Virus record (IMG/VR): IMGVR_UViG_3300009314_000089
Location: 1-23,299 of that record
DNA from: a virus
Strand: one strand, 5' to 3'
Length of the DNA: 23,299 bases
Position numbers and translations under genes: made by a program
The notes under the pieces: model-generated
What the model was told of the DNA's origin: nothing
Seen by the model: the letters and a program-made list of their open reading frames with translations, nothing else
Database searches by the model: none
In this document: positions 14,465 to 23,026 of the stretch, piece by piece
Layout: every line of letters begins with the position of its first letter
How positions within the stretch are numbered: position 1 is the first letter of the stretch

Positions 14465-16345
14465 ATGGCAAACATCAAGAAATCCGTACCATTTCTTAAT
14501 AAAGATTTCGGCAATTTCCGAAAAAACTTAATAGATTTCACTAGGAATTATTTTCCTAATACTGTATCAGATTTCTCTGAAAGTTCTCCTGGCATGATGG
14601 CACTCGAATTGTGTGCTTACGTTGGTGATGTATTGTCGTTCTATGTTGATGAACAATTAAAGGAATCACTAATCCAACACGCTGAAGAAGAAGGAAACAT
14701 ATATACATTATCCAACGCATTCGGTTATAAAGCAAAAAATACAATACCAGCAACAACTACACTTGATGTATTTCAAATAGTGCCAGTAATTGGAGCAGGA
14801 ACAGCGGCAGCGCCTGATTATACTTATTGTATGATTGTTGATGATGGAATGACCATTCATTCATCAATAGACGATGATGTAAAATTTCGTACAACTGAAG
14901 TTGTTGATTTTAGTTATTCCAGCTCGCTTGATCCTACTTACGTAACGGTTTATCAAATAAATGATTCAACAAATATTCCAGATTATTATTTATTAAAGAA
15001 GCGAGTTAAAGCATCATCTGGTGAAATCAAAACCAAAACATATGCATTCGATACTCCAAAAATATATGACAAAATATTACTTGATGATGATGATGTTACT
15101 GAAATACTAGATGTAACAGATTCTGATGGAAATATATGGTACGAAGTACCATTCTTAGCACAAGATACAATCTTCAAATCAATTAGAAACATCCAACAAA
15201 ATGACCCAGATTTATATGAATATCGTGAAGCAGCTCCATATCTACTTAAACTAGTAAAAACATCAAGACGATTTGTAAAGAGGTTAAGGAGTGATCACAA
15301 GTTCGAGCTTCAGTTTGGAGCAGGAATATCCAGTGATGTAGATGAAGAAATCATCCCAACACCAGATAAAATTGGATCAACCTTAGCTGGAATATACAAA
15401 AATGTTGATACATCAATTGATCCATCTAACTTTCTATATACAAGATCGTATGGTCTCGCGCCATCAAACACTACATTAACCATAAGGTACATGGTTGGCA
15501 AGGGATTAAGCGATAATGTATCTTCAAACGATTTAACTAATATTGATTCAAAAACTACGACATTCGTTGGTAGTGGTTTGGATGGTTCGATGGAGATACT
15601 TGTAGGAAATTCACTGGCATGCACAAATCCAGGCGCAGCTGTTGGTGGTGCTAGCCGCGAGTCGATAGAGGATATCCGAAATAATACAATATCACTATTC
15701 GCAGCACAAAATCGGGCAATCACAGCAGATGACTATATAGTTCGTACATATACATTACCACCAAAATACGGATCAATCGCGAAGGCTTATATAGTGCAGG
15801 ATGACCAATTGGATCCACAAAATATAGATCAACGGATACCAAATCCTCTTGCTCTAAATCTCTATGTTCTTGGTTATGACAAAGACAAAAAATTAACACA
15901 ACTAAACTCAGCAGTAAAAGAGAACTTGAAGACTTACTTATCTCAATTTCGTATGTTAACTGATGCGGTCAATATAAAAGATGCATTCATTATTAATATA
16001 GGAATCGATTTTGAAATTATAACGTTGCCTGGATATAACTCTAATGAAGTGGTGTTTAGATGTATTGATCAACTAAGAAAACTAATGAACATCGAAAAAT
16101 GGCAAATCAATCAACCAATTATCAAATCACAACTATACACAGAATTAGATAAGATAGAGGGAGTTCAAACTGTAGTTAATATTAAGATTACTAATTTATG
16201 GGAGACGGACTATGGATATTCCGGAAATAGGTATGATATTAAAGCGGCAACGGAAAACGGAATTTGCTACCCCTCACGTGACCTAAGTATTTTCGAATGT
16301 CGCTTCCCGAATATGGACCTGAGAGGGAGATCGGTTAATTACTAA
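14465..16345 (+). CDS. Baseplate wedge protein, gp6/J-like
   Basis: A 626-residue protein whose N terminus (FLNKDFGNFRKNLIDFTRNYFPN, DFSESSPGMMALELCAYVGDVLSFYVDEQ) matches the T4 gp6/Baseplate_J family. Residues 410-435 (ESIEDIRNNTISLFAAQNRAITADDY) and the following YGSIAKAYIVQDD match the conserved J domain. In the baseplate two gp6 copies form the core ring that triggers sheath contraction. The C terminus (DLSIFECRFPNMDLRGRS) is also typical. The gp25-gp6 order and 5-base spacing match contractile-tail operons. The frame is intact. Confidence 0.93.
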   Translation: MANIKKSVPFLNKDFGNFRKNLIDFTRNYFPNTVSDFSESSPGMMALELCAYVGDVLSFYVDEQLKESLIQHAEEEGNIYTLSNAFGYKAKNTIPATTTLDVFQIVPVIGAGTAAAPDYTYCMIVDDGMTIHSSIDDDVKFRTTEVVDFSYSSSLDPTYVTVYQINDSTNIPDYYLLKKRVKASSGEIKTKTYAFDTPKIYDKILLDDDDVTEILDVTDSDGNIWYEVPFLAQDTIFKSIRNIQQNDPDLYEYREAAPYLLKLVKTSRRFVKRLRSDHKFELQFGAGISSDVDEEIIPTPDKIGSTLAGIYKNVDTSIDPSNFLYTRSYGLAPSNTTLTIRYMVGKGLSDNVSSNDLTNIDSKTTTFVGSGLDGSMEILVGNSLACTNPGAAVGGASRESIEDIRNNTISLFAAQNRAITADDYIVRTYTLPPKYGSIAKAYIVQDDQLDPQNIDQRIPNPLALNLYVLGYDKDKKLTQLNSAVKENLKTYLSQFRMLTDAVNIKDAFIINIGIDFEIITLPGYNSNEVVFRCIDQLRKLMNIEKWQINQPIIKSQLYTELDKIEGVQTVVNIKITNLWETDYGYSGNRYDIKAATENGICYPSRDLSIFECRFPNMDLRGRSVNY

Positions 16346-16355
16346 GGAATAAACC

Positions 16356-16913
16356 ATGGAAAAATGTAGTCTTTGTAATACAGAATTTAAGAATAAATAC
16401 TCTTTAGGAAATCATTTAAGATATGGGTGCACTAATAGTAGTGAATATCAAAGTTCTGTTAGAATAAAAAAAATAGTTTATATTGAGTGTAAAGAATGTC
16501 ATATCATATTTGAAGTTCCATATGCAAAAAGGAGAAGAAAATTTTGTTCTAATAAGTGTCATGGAATATGGATAACCGGAGATAATAATCCATGCAAAAA
16601 GAAAGGTAGATATATAAACTGTATTATTTGTGGTAAAGAATTCTATGTTACAGATAGGAATATTGATAGAAAATATTGTTCAATGAAATGTGTGTGGGAG
16701 GGTAATAAGGGCGACAACAATCCAGCAAAAAATCCCGAGGTTGGCAAAAAAATAAGCGAATGGAAAAAAGAAAACCACCATTGTGCTGGCAAAACATTTG
16801 AGGAATGTTATGGTGTCGAAAAAGCTAGAGAAATAAATTTATATGGAAAAATATTAACTCAAGCCGAAATCACACAAAATTACCAAGCAATGAAAAGCCG
16901 TTATGGAAAATGA
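16356..16913 (+). CDS. Zinc-finger/NUMOD homing-endonuclease remnant
   Basis: Three zinc-binding units are visible: C4-x2-C7...H20-x4-C25, C45-x2-C48...C64-x3-C68 and C89-x2-C92...C108-x3-C112. They are followed by GDNNPAKNPEVGKKISEW (NUMOD3-like) and GKTFEECYGVEKAREIN, both DNA-binding modules of freestanding phage homing endonucleases. No HNH, GIY-YIG or LAGLIDADG catalytic block is present in the 185 residues, so it is probably a DNA-binding remnant or a divergent nuclease. It lies just after gp6, inside the structural block, where phage homing genes often insert. Its stop overlaps the next ATG by 4 bases. Confidence 0.7.
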   Translation: MEKCSLCNTEFKNKYSLGNHLRYGCTNSSEYQSSVRIKKIVYIECKECHIIFEVPYAKRRRKFCSNKCHGIWITGDNNPCKKKGRYINCIICGKEFYVTDRNIDRKYCSMKCVWEGNKGDNNPAKNPEVGKKISEWKKENHHCAGKTFEECYGVEKAREINLYGKILTQAEITQNYQAMKSRYGK

Positions 16914-17380
16914 TTAAACTAAAAGAAATACTAAATGAATCAAAACAGGTTGGAATTATATATCACTATACTAACAAACGAGGATTAGATGGCATATTAA
17001 AAACAAATATAATAAAAGCATCAAAAGAAAAATATATGGGCAACACTATGTATTATGTATCGTTCACTAGAAATAAAAATTTCCACAAGAAGGGAATGAA
17101 ATTTGATGTTAAAATAGAATATAGAATTACAATTGATGGAAATAAATTATCAAACAATTATAAGATATATCCATTTGCTTATATACCAGGATGGAATTAT
17201 ACAGATAATTGGGACTATGATTGGTTGGATGATGAACCCGAAAAAGTTAAAAGAGATTTCTTAAATGCAACAGGTGATTATGATGAACAAGAGGAGCGAG
17301 TTTCATTAAAGAGCGCATCCGACAAAATAACGAACATTAAAAATTATATAATAAAAGTTGATAAAGTTGCTGATTTATAA
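16910..17380 (+). CDS. Putative ADP-ribosyltransferase-fold protein with capsid-targeting-like leader
   Basis: After a leader (MIKLKEILNE) the 156-residue protein reads I-I-Y18-H19-Y-T21, GLDGILKTNII, Y48-Y-V-S51-F-T-R54 and later E128-E-R-V131. A His-bearing first strand, an IL..G/N helix, an S-F-T-R strand and a late Glu are the pattern of DarT- and Tpt1-like ART folds; I also recall similar uncharacterised phage proteins. Activity is unproven and the catalytic Glu assignment is tentative. The leader closely matches that of the next gene and resembles T4 capsid-targeting sequences, with N9-E10 a possible protease cleavage site. It overlaps the upstream remnant by 4 bases and the Nudix gene by one base. 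Confidence 0.55.
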   Translation: MIKLKEILNESKQVGIIYHYTNKRGLDGILKTNIIKASKEKYMGNTMYYVSFTRNKNFHKKGMKFDVKIEYRITIDGNKLSNNYKIYPFAYIPGWNYTDNWDYDWLDDEPEKVKRDFLNATGDYDEQEERVSLKSASDKITNIKNYIIKVDKVADL

Positions 17381-17838
17381 TGATTAAACTAAAAAACATA
17401 CTATTAGAAGAACGTGAAGAACGTTCCGCTGGAATCATACCATACTATAATAATAATGGTGAAATCCAATACTTATTACTAAAGAATAAGAACATCTGGG
17501 GCTTTCCAAAAGGACATGTTGAAAAAGGAGAAAGTGAAATCAAAGCAGCAAAAAGAGAAACAAGTGAAGAAACTGGATTACATAATATTGAAGTACACTC
17601 TAACTGGAAAGCAACCACTAATTATATTATTAAATGGGACTTTGAAAATAATAGAAAGTTTGAAAAACCCAAACAAAAAGAGGTTACTTACTTTCTTGGA
17701 AAGACTAATTCCAAAAAGGTAAAATTATCACATGAACATGACGCTTATAAGTGGTTAACATATGAAAACGCAATGAACACAATCAGTTTTAATAAAAAAT
17801 TAATTAAAAGAGCAAACGAATATATAGTAAGGAAATAA
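17380..17838 (+). CDS. Nudix hydrolase with capsid-targeting-like leader
   Basis: The Nudix box is complete at residues 45-67: G45-x5-E51-x7-R59-E60-T-S-E63-E64-T-G66-L67 (GHVEKGE...RETSEETGL). WGFPKG just before it is typical of diadenosine polyphosphate (Ap4A)-type members, so hydrolysis of NpnN, NADH, ADP-ribose or mRNA caps are the main options. The N-terminal leader MIKLKNILLEE closely matches the preceding gene's leader and precedes the domain by only ~8 residues. At 152 residues it is a single-domain enzyme. It is coupled to the ART-like gene by a one-base overlap, which suggests linked function such as making and processing nucleotide modifications. Confidence 0.92.
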   Translation: MIKLKNILLEEREERSAGIIPYYNNNGEIQYLLLKNKNIWGFPKGHVEKGESEIKAAKRETSEETGLHNIEVHSNWKATTNYIIKWDFENNRKFEKPKQKEVTYFLGKTNSKKVKLSHEHDAYKWLTYENAMNTISFNKKLIKRANEYIVRK

Positions 17839-17843
17839 CAGAA

Positions 17844-18929
17844 ATGCAGTATAACATCTATTCTGAAAAAGACGCAACTATTTATGAGAGTTCTGCTTCA
17901 ATGAACACTGGAGTGGATGAAATATTAGAGGTTGATAAATTAGTAACAACATCCGAAAGAAATTATAATTCCAGAATATTAATGAAGTTCGACCTAACAG
18001 CAATAAGTGCGTCTATCGTTGCTGGTGATATTACTAGTCCAAAATTCTACTTAAATTTAAGTGTTACGGATGCATACGAACTTCCAGCAGAGCACACACT
18101 ATATATTTATCCAATTTCTGGATCATGGAATATGGGAATCGGCAAATATGACTACGACCCAGCAGTTGATGAAGGTGTTAGTTGGAAATATCGTCTAGGA
18201 TATACTGATGCAACAAAATGGGCAACAAGTAGTTTTGCAACAACTGAAACTGGATCATACTCAGTTGTAGAGGGTGGTGGTAATTGGTATACTGGCTCTT
18301 ATGCCTCTCAATCATATACTTTTGAATCAAATGATATGCGAGCAGATGTAACTGATGTGGTAAACTCTTGGTTGGATGGAACTTATACAAACCACGGATT
18401 CATAATTAAACGTCTGGATTCTGATGAAGCAAGTACTACTGAATTTGGTAGTATTAAATACTTTTCAACTGAAACGCATACAATATATGTGCCAAAACTT
18501 GAGACTGTTTGGGATGACTCTTCCTGGGCAACTGGCAGTTTAACAGAATTAACTGACGAGGATATTTCTATCTATACAAAAGGACTGAAACAAGAATACA
18601 TTGAAGATTCAAAAATCAAAGTAAGAGTATATGGAAGAGCAAAATATCCAACAAGGACATATTCTACTTCATCTAACTATTCTACGGTAAAATATTTACC
18701 ATCCTCTTCCTATTATGAAGTGCGAGATGCTTATACCGAGGAAGTAATAGTTCCATTTGATACAAGTTATACGAAAATAAGTTGTGATACAACTGGAAAC
18801 TATTTAAGATTCTGGACAGACGGACTACAAGTTAGCAGATTCTATAAATTTGTTTTCCGAGTTGATCGAGAAGGTGGAGATCGTATTGATTATTATGATG
18901 ATGATTACGTATTTAAGATAATTAAATAA
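17844..18929 (+). CDS. DNRLRE-like virion structural protein
   Basis: The N terminus (YSEKDATIYESSASMNTGVDEILEV) and SRILMKFDL match DNRLRE-type beta-sandwich proteins. Further blocks are LYIYPISGSWNMGIGKY, GGGNWYTGS, RADVTDVVNSWLDGTYTNHG, KYFSTETHTIYVPKLE and a C-terminal YLRFWTDGLQVSRFYKF. I recognise this whole series in virion proteins of tailed phages. It is entirely beta-rich with many Ser/Thr/Tyr and no catalytic motif, so it is probably an adhesin or fibre-like component next to the baseplate. It starts six bases after the Nudix stop, resuming the structural block. Confidence 0.75.
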   Translation: MQYNIYSEKDATIYESSASMNTGVDEILEVDKLVTTSERNYNSRILMKFDLTAISASIVAGDITSPKFYLNLSVTDAYELPAEHTLYIYPISGSWNMGIGKYDYDPAVDEGVSWKYRLGYTDATKWATSSFATTETGSYSVVEGGGNWYTGSYASQSYTFESNDMRADVTDVVNSWLDGTYTNHGFIIKRLDSDEASTTEFGSIKYFSTETHTIYVPKLETVWDDSSWATGSLTELTDEDISIYTKGLKQEYIEDSKIKVRVYGRAKYPTRTYSTSSNYSTVKYLPSSSYYEVRDAYTEEVIVPFDTSYTKISCDTTGNYLRFWTDGLQVSRFYKFVFRVDREGGDRIDYYDDDYVFKIIK

Positions 18930-18930
18930 G

Positions 18931-19305
18931 ATGGCAGCAAATAAAAAAAATATAGGATCAGTTTCAACTAAAATTTCAAAAGAAACAAAAAACACTATTA
19001 TCAAAAAGAAAGTTGGTGGTAAAACTACGCCACAGAAGAAAAAAACAGATGAAATCATACTAAATGATGAAGTATTATCAAGAGATAGTAATGTAGAAGA
19101 AATAGGACAAGAAAATATACTTAGAATGTCTAAAGATGTTGTAATCGATTCTAGTTTGAAAAGACACGAATCAGGCTACATAATATCAAATGACGATTAT
19201 ACTGAGCAAGATAAATCATATTTGAATATAGCATTAGTTGCAAAACGGTACTACAAAAAATCATATGAAGAAATAATTGATACTGAAATACGGGAATTAA
19301 CATAA
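18931..19305 (+). CDS. Hypothetical protein in structural operon, 124 aa
   Basis: The first 40 residues are very basic and likely disordered (many KK, KKK runs). The rest is acidic to mixed (DEIILNDEVLSRD, NVEEIGQENILRMSKDV) and ends in a Tyr/Lys-rich helix (YLNIALVAKRYYKKSYEEII). It lies one base after the previous stop and its stop overlaps the next ATG by one base, so it is likely made with the two virion proteins around it. It may be a small tail-assembly factor, but no family is recognised. Confidence 0.6.
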   Translation: MAANKKNIGSVSTKISKETKNTIIKKKVGGKTTPQKKKTDEIILNDEVLSRDSNVEEIGQENILRMSKDVVIDSSLKRHESGYIISNDDYTEQDKSYLNIALVAKRYYKKSYEEIIDTEIRELT

Positions 19306-22300
19306 TGTCGTTAAATCAATATACAAATACCAGTGATATAATCAATACCAACAAACCAATTGTTGGAAACTTCTATAGTGATGCTGATAGGACTCTATTA
19401 GAAGGCGAAATGACCAATGTTAATTTTGGTGAACAAACTACAGATTTAATTGAGTTTCATGTGTATGATGAGATTGGAAACATAATTAAGAGCAATCATG
19501 TTTTGGATGGTTGGTTTCTTAAGAAAAGTACAAGCAACGACCCAGCAAATATAGTGTCAGTTGATATACATGATAATATAAGAGAATTCAAATTAGACTC
19601 AGGAAAATATAGAGTTATATTAAATTTTCATCGTGATATTATTGGTAATGTCTATGGTGATAAATTATATGTTTCAAGAATTTCAGATACTAGAAAAGAA
19701 ATAAAATTATATGGTGGTTCTGAAATAATTAGAAAACAAGTACAAGAACTAGAATTGTCAAATGAAAATCTTGAATTTTATGAAGACTTCTTAATAAACT
19801 TTGGGAATAATGATCTGGTTAAAGTAACTAAAATCAAAATTATTGGCAATGAAATAATTTGTAAATTATATAATGAACTACCAGCAAATTTTACTGAAAA
19901 ATCATTATGTTGGTTAACAATTGACGTTCGTTCTCCATATATTGATAATGTATTATTGACCACATTATTCAGCGATAAACCAAAGAATACGATAGCCGAA
20001 CCCAATTTTGATATTAACGTAATGGATAACGTTAGTGTTGAAACCAATCTAAAAAACTGGAATGATATACTAAGTAGTAATCTAATTACTTCTCAACAAT
20101 TAATTGATACTTATTTTAGTTCGAGCATTGAAGGAATAGACTTAAATGTTGATTATTCAAGTTGGGATAATTTTATACATTTTAGTTCAGCAGAGGAGAG
20201 AATAAAGAATTTCAAGTACAAATTGGGAATTATTGAATACTACGAAAATAGAATTGAACTATTATCAGTAACAACCGGCAGCGTTCAGAATAATATTATT
20301 GATTCATTCAGTAAAAGAAACAATGTTATAGCTGGCTTTGATGGATTTGAAAAATATTTATATTACGAAACTGGTTCTAAATATACACATGTAACTGGAT
20401 CAATTGGCCAATGGCCAAAAAAATCAAATACAGTTGTGGCTCCATGGCAACAAAAATTTAAGGTATGGAATAATATTAATGCAATTACTCCAGCTGATGG
20501 AGGAACTCAATATGTCCAAACACCAATACCAGAATATACATTATATGCAACATCAGAATCTATAGCATCTGATTATTATGATGCCTTGTTGGTTTCGGCA
20601 CAGGACCATGATCGTGAAAACGACCATGCTTTAGTTAATACAATACCAGCGTCTATTTATAATGATACGTCAAATGATAATTATGTTTTATTTGTAAATA
20701 TGATTGGTCACCACTTTGATATATTGTGGTCATATGTAAAAAATCTAACTAGCATATACTCAAGAGAAGAACATCCGGACGATGGCATACCATCTGATTT
20801 AATATATGATACAACAAAAGCGTTTGGCTTTGAGTTAAGTTCCGGCAATAAATTAACAGATTTATGGAAATATACACTTGGGACTGATAACACTGGAAGC
20901 TTACAGCAAACCGGTAGCATGGCTTCGAAACCAAATCGAGATATCACAAAAGAAGTTTGGCGAAGAATATTGAATAATGTACCATATTTACTAAAAACAA
21001 AAGGAACCGAGAGAAGCATTCGAGCATTAATGTCGTGTTATGGTGTTCCAAATACAATACTTAGAGTGGTTGAGTATGGTGGTCCTAAAGTAGCGGATGA
21101 TATTCCAAAATATATTATAAATAAATTTAATTATGCTACGACATTTGACTCTGGCTCAGATCAATATGTTCTGATACCATCGCAGCCAGACTCAAATACA
21201 CCAAAATCAATTACATTTAGAATTAAACCAGTTGAACCAGAAGGAACTGACTGGAAAGAGATAATGTCGATTGGTTCTGATTTCAAATATGAAATACAAA
21301 AAACAGGATCAGCAGACGACGAACGTGGGAATGTTAGATTTACTAGTGGCAGCGTATCAATGTCAATAAATGATCAGCGGATATTTGATGGTGGGTTTTC
21401 TTCAACAATGATTAGATACACCAATAGCGGTTCATATCCAATTGATTTATTTTTGAAGAAATCAGAATATGGAAAACTTGTAATAAATGCTTCTGCTAGT
21501 GCAGATATAGATGCCGGCAATTGGAACTTTAGTGGCGACGTAACTTTCGGAGCGAGTCTGACCGGATCAGCACAAGAATTCCGATTATGGAAAACTACAA
21601 TAAACGAAAATATTTTTGAAAATCACGTACATTCACCAGAATCATATAATGGTAACGACCCAACAGCATCTTACTATGACTTGTTATGTAGAATACCAAT
21701 GATATATGGAATTGATTTATCTGTTACGTCAAGCATAACTTCAATGCATCCAGATCAATCATTCGTGGTTACAGCTAGTTTCTTTAATTTTACAACAGCA
21801 TCATATGAACCAATCGAAGAAGATCATTATATTGAAACTGTTAGTATTGGTGGTAATAATATATACTCAGATAAAATTCGTATAGAAGATAATTATCTGG
21901 TTAGAACTCTAGACTCTAAAACAAGAGCTGAAAAAAGTTCATTTGATCTTCACCCAGTTGATTCAAATGAAATTGGCATATATTTCTCACCACAAAATGT
22001 AATCAACGAAGATATATTTGATCACGTGGGATATACTTCTTTGGATAATTATATCGGCGATCCAGGAGATGTATTTAATCCATCTTATGAAGATTTAAGA
22101 TTATTCTCAGAAGAATACTGGAAGAAATATACAACAAAACCAAATATATCTGATTATCTGAGAGCTATTAGCATATATGATTTTTCAATTTTCAATCAAA
22201 TAAAAAGACTATTACCGCTACGAGTAAAGGCAATGACTGGTCTGCTGGTTGAACCAAATGTATTAGAGAGAAATAAAGTAGCATCAAGAAGACCATCTGT

Positions 22301-22892
22301 CGAGGATTTAACAAGAGAAACTGTAATTGATGCAAATGTTCTACCAGAACCATCTTCTGATTATATATATTATAGTGGTTCACTAGGACCATTAGTTACT
22401 GAAATAACCGGATCAGCAACAGATACAAAAACATATGGTGGAATCGTAACAGCAAGTTCTGGCGATGCATCAATATATAAATATACAAACTTAATCAAAA
22501 ACCAAAATCATGCTGACGGTGATGGTCTAGCGGTATTCGTTACAGCATCAAATTCATCTGACAATTATAATCCATTTGGAACAATAGTGACTGGTTCTCG
22601 ATTATCGACAATAAGATATAAAGATAATTATTTCTACTCATCTTCATATAGTTCTTCACTCAATGATTATTATTCAAGTTCAAGAGAGGTGGCAGAGGTT
22701 CAAGACTCTAATCAATTACCAACTGGACTATTTAGATCATTTTATGAAGGGTGCAAAATAACAGGACCAGCAGTAAACGCAGATAGTACAGAAACAGTAG
22801 ACGGTGGACCTGTAGTTGAGTTAATTGATGCTAATCCAAATCAAATTATATTAAATCAACCAGGAGCATCAGGAAGTTTGTTAGTTGAATGA
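19305..22892 (+). CDS. Large virion protein with LamG-like domain, baseplate/tail-associated
   Basis: A 1195-residue structural protein. Residues 1-210 are beta-rich. Residues 250-420 contain LITSQQLIDTYFSSSIEGID, then SSWDNFIHFSSAEERIKNF and YENRIELLS, which I recognise in large phage baseplate-associated proteins. Around residues 552-600, VWRRILNNVPYLLKTKGTE and IRALMSCYGVP followed by VEYGG resemble tail protein I-type segments. Residues ~613-805 form a concanavalin/LamG-like sandwich (ITFRIKP, IMSIGSDFKYEI, EFRLWKTTINENIFENHV), likely glycan-binding. The C terminus is Ser/Tyr-rich, ending in Gly-rich DGGPVVELIDANPNQI. It probably connects baseplate and receptor-binding parts. The frame is intact. 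Confidence 0.8.
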   Translation: MSLNQYTNTSDIINTNKPIVGNFYSDADRTLLEGEMTNVNFGEQTTDLIEFHVYDEIGNIIKSNHVLDGWFLKKSTSNDPANIVSVDIHDNIREFKLDSGKYRVILNFHRDIIGNVYGDKLYVSRISDTRKEIKLYGGSEIIRKQVQELELSNENLEFYEDFLINFGNNDLVKVTKIKIIGNEIICKLYNELPANFTEKSLCWLTIDVRSPYIDNVLLTTLFSDKPKNTIAEPNFDINVMDNVSVETNLKNWNDILSSNLITSQQLIDTYFSSSIEGIDLNVDYSSWDNFIHFSSAEERIKNFKYKLGIIEYYENRIELLSVTTGSVQNNIIDSFSKRNNVIAGFDGFEKYLYYETGSKYTHVTGSIGQWPKKSNTVVAPWQQKFKVWNNINAITPADGGTQYVQTPIPEYTLYATSESIASDYYDALLVSAQDHDRENDHALVNTIPASIYNDTSNDNYVLFVNMIGHHFDILWSYVKNLTSIYSREEHPDDGIPSDLIYDTTKAFGFELSSGNKLTDLWKYTLGTDNTGSLQQTGSMASKPNRDITKEVWRRILNNVPYLLKTKGTERSIRALMSCYGVPNTILRVVEYGGPKVADDIPKYIINKFNYATTFDSGSDQYVLIPSQPDSNTPKSITFRIKPVEPEGTDWKEIMSIGSDFKYEIQKTGSADDERGNVRFTSGSVSMSINDQRIFDGGFSSTMIRYTNSGSYPIDLFLKKSEYGKLVINASASADIDAGNWNFSGDVTFGASLTGSAQEFRLWKTTINENIFENHVHSPESYNGNDPTASYYDLLCRIPMIYGIDLSVTSSITSMHPDQSFVVTASFFNFTTASYEPIEEDHYIETVSIGGNNIYSDKIRIEDNYLVRTLDSKTRAEKSSFDLHPVDSNEIGIYFSPQNVINEDIFDHVGYTSLDNYIGDPGDVFNPSYEDLRLFSEEYWKKYTTKPNISDYLRAISIYDFSIFNQIKRLLPLRVKAMTGLLVEPNVLERNKVASRRPSVEDLTRETVIDANVLPEPSSDYIYYSGSLGPLVTEITGSATDTKTYGGIVTASSGDASIYKYTNLIKNQNHADGDGLAVFVTASNSSDNYNPFGTIVTGSRLSTIRYKDNYFYSSSYSSSLNDYYSSSREVAEVQDSNQLPTGLFRSFYEGCKITGPAVNADSTETVDGGPVVELIDANPNQIILNQPGASGSLLVE

Positions 22893-22910
22893 TGAAAATT
22901 TATATTTCTT

Positions 22911-22927
22911 ATATTTATACTAAATAG
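22911..22927 (+). promoter_or_regulatory. Promoter-like motif before the intron-split gene
   Basis: ATATTTATACTAAATAG resembles the motif at 13521 (shared ATATTTATA, then a weaker match). It lies 18 bases after the long virion-protein gene and before the next structural gene. Similarity is partial. Confidence 0.25.
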
Positions 22928-22935
22928 GAATACAT

Positions 22936-22968
22936 ATGAAAAAATCAGAATTCCGGAAAATAAATTAA
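22936..22968 (+). pseudogene. Ten-codon remnant, MKKSEFRKIN
   Basis: ATG 22936 opens a ten-codon frame ending at TAA 22966-22968. Its start (MKKSEFRKI) resembles the N terminus of the protein at 13547 (MKKNELTKLI) and of many phage proteins that continue as an amphipathic helix. It is therefore probably the stub of a truncated gene; a leader peptide for the next gene is the other possibility. AGGAA at 22926 precedes it. Confidence 0.35.
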
Positions 22969-22985
22969 TAAAGGAGATAAAAAAG

Positions 22986-23026
22986 ATGGGATATTTAAAT
23001 AATACGTCTATTACAGTTGATGCGAT
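22986..23026 (+). CDS. 5' exon of a phage structural protein, split by an intron
   Basis: ATG 22986 follows AAAGGAGAT (22971-22979). The first 13 codons read MGYLNNTSITVDA, matching the start of a conserved phage structural protein that I recall as MGYLxNxxVTVDAILTKKGRELL. After codon 13 the match stops abruptly: direct translation gives nine more residues and then a stop at 23050-23052. The predicted splice point after base 23026 leaves two bases of codon 14 (an Ile codon), so the intron is in phase 2. The remainder of the gene lies beyond the window. Confidence 0.7.

Noticed and set aside
15310-15723. Long minus-strand frame (137 codons) inside the gp6-like gene
   Set aside because: It lies wholly within a well-supported + gene, has no recognisable domain and reads as an antisense shadow.
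20708-21019. Minus-strand frame of 103 codons inside the large virion gene
   Set aside because: Antisense shadow of a strongly conserved-looking + strand region; no domain or ribosome binding site.
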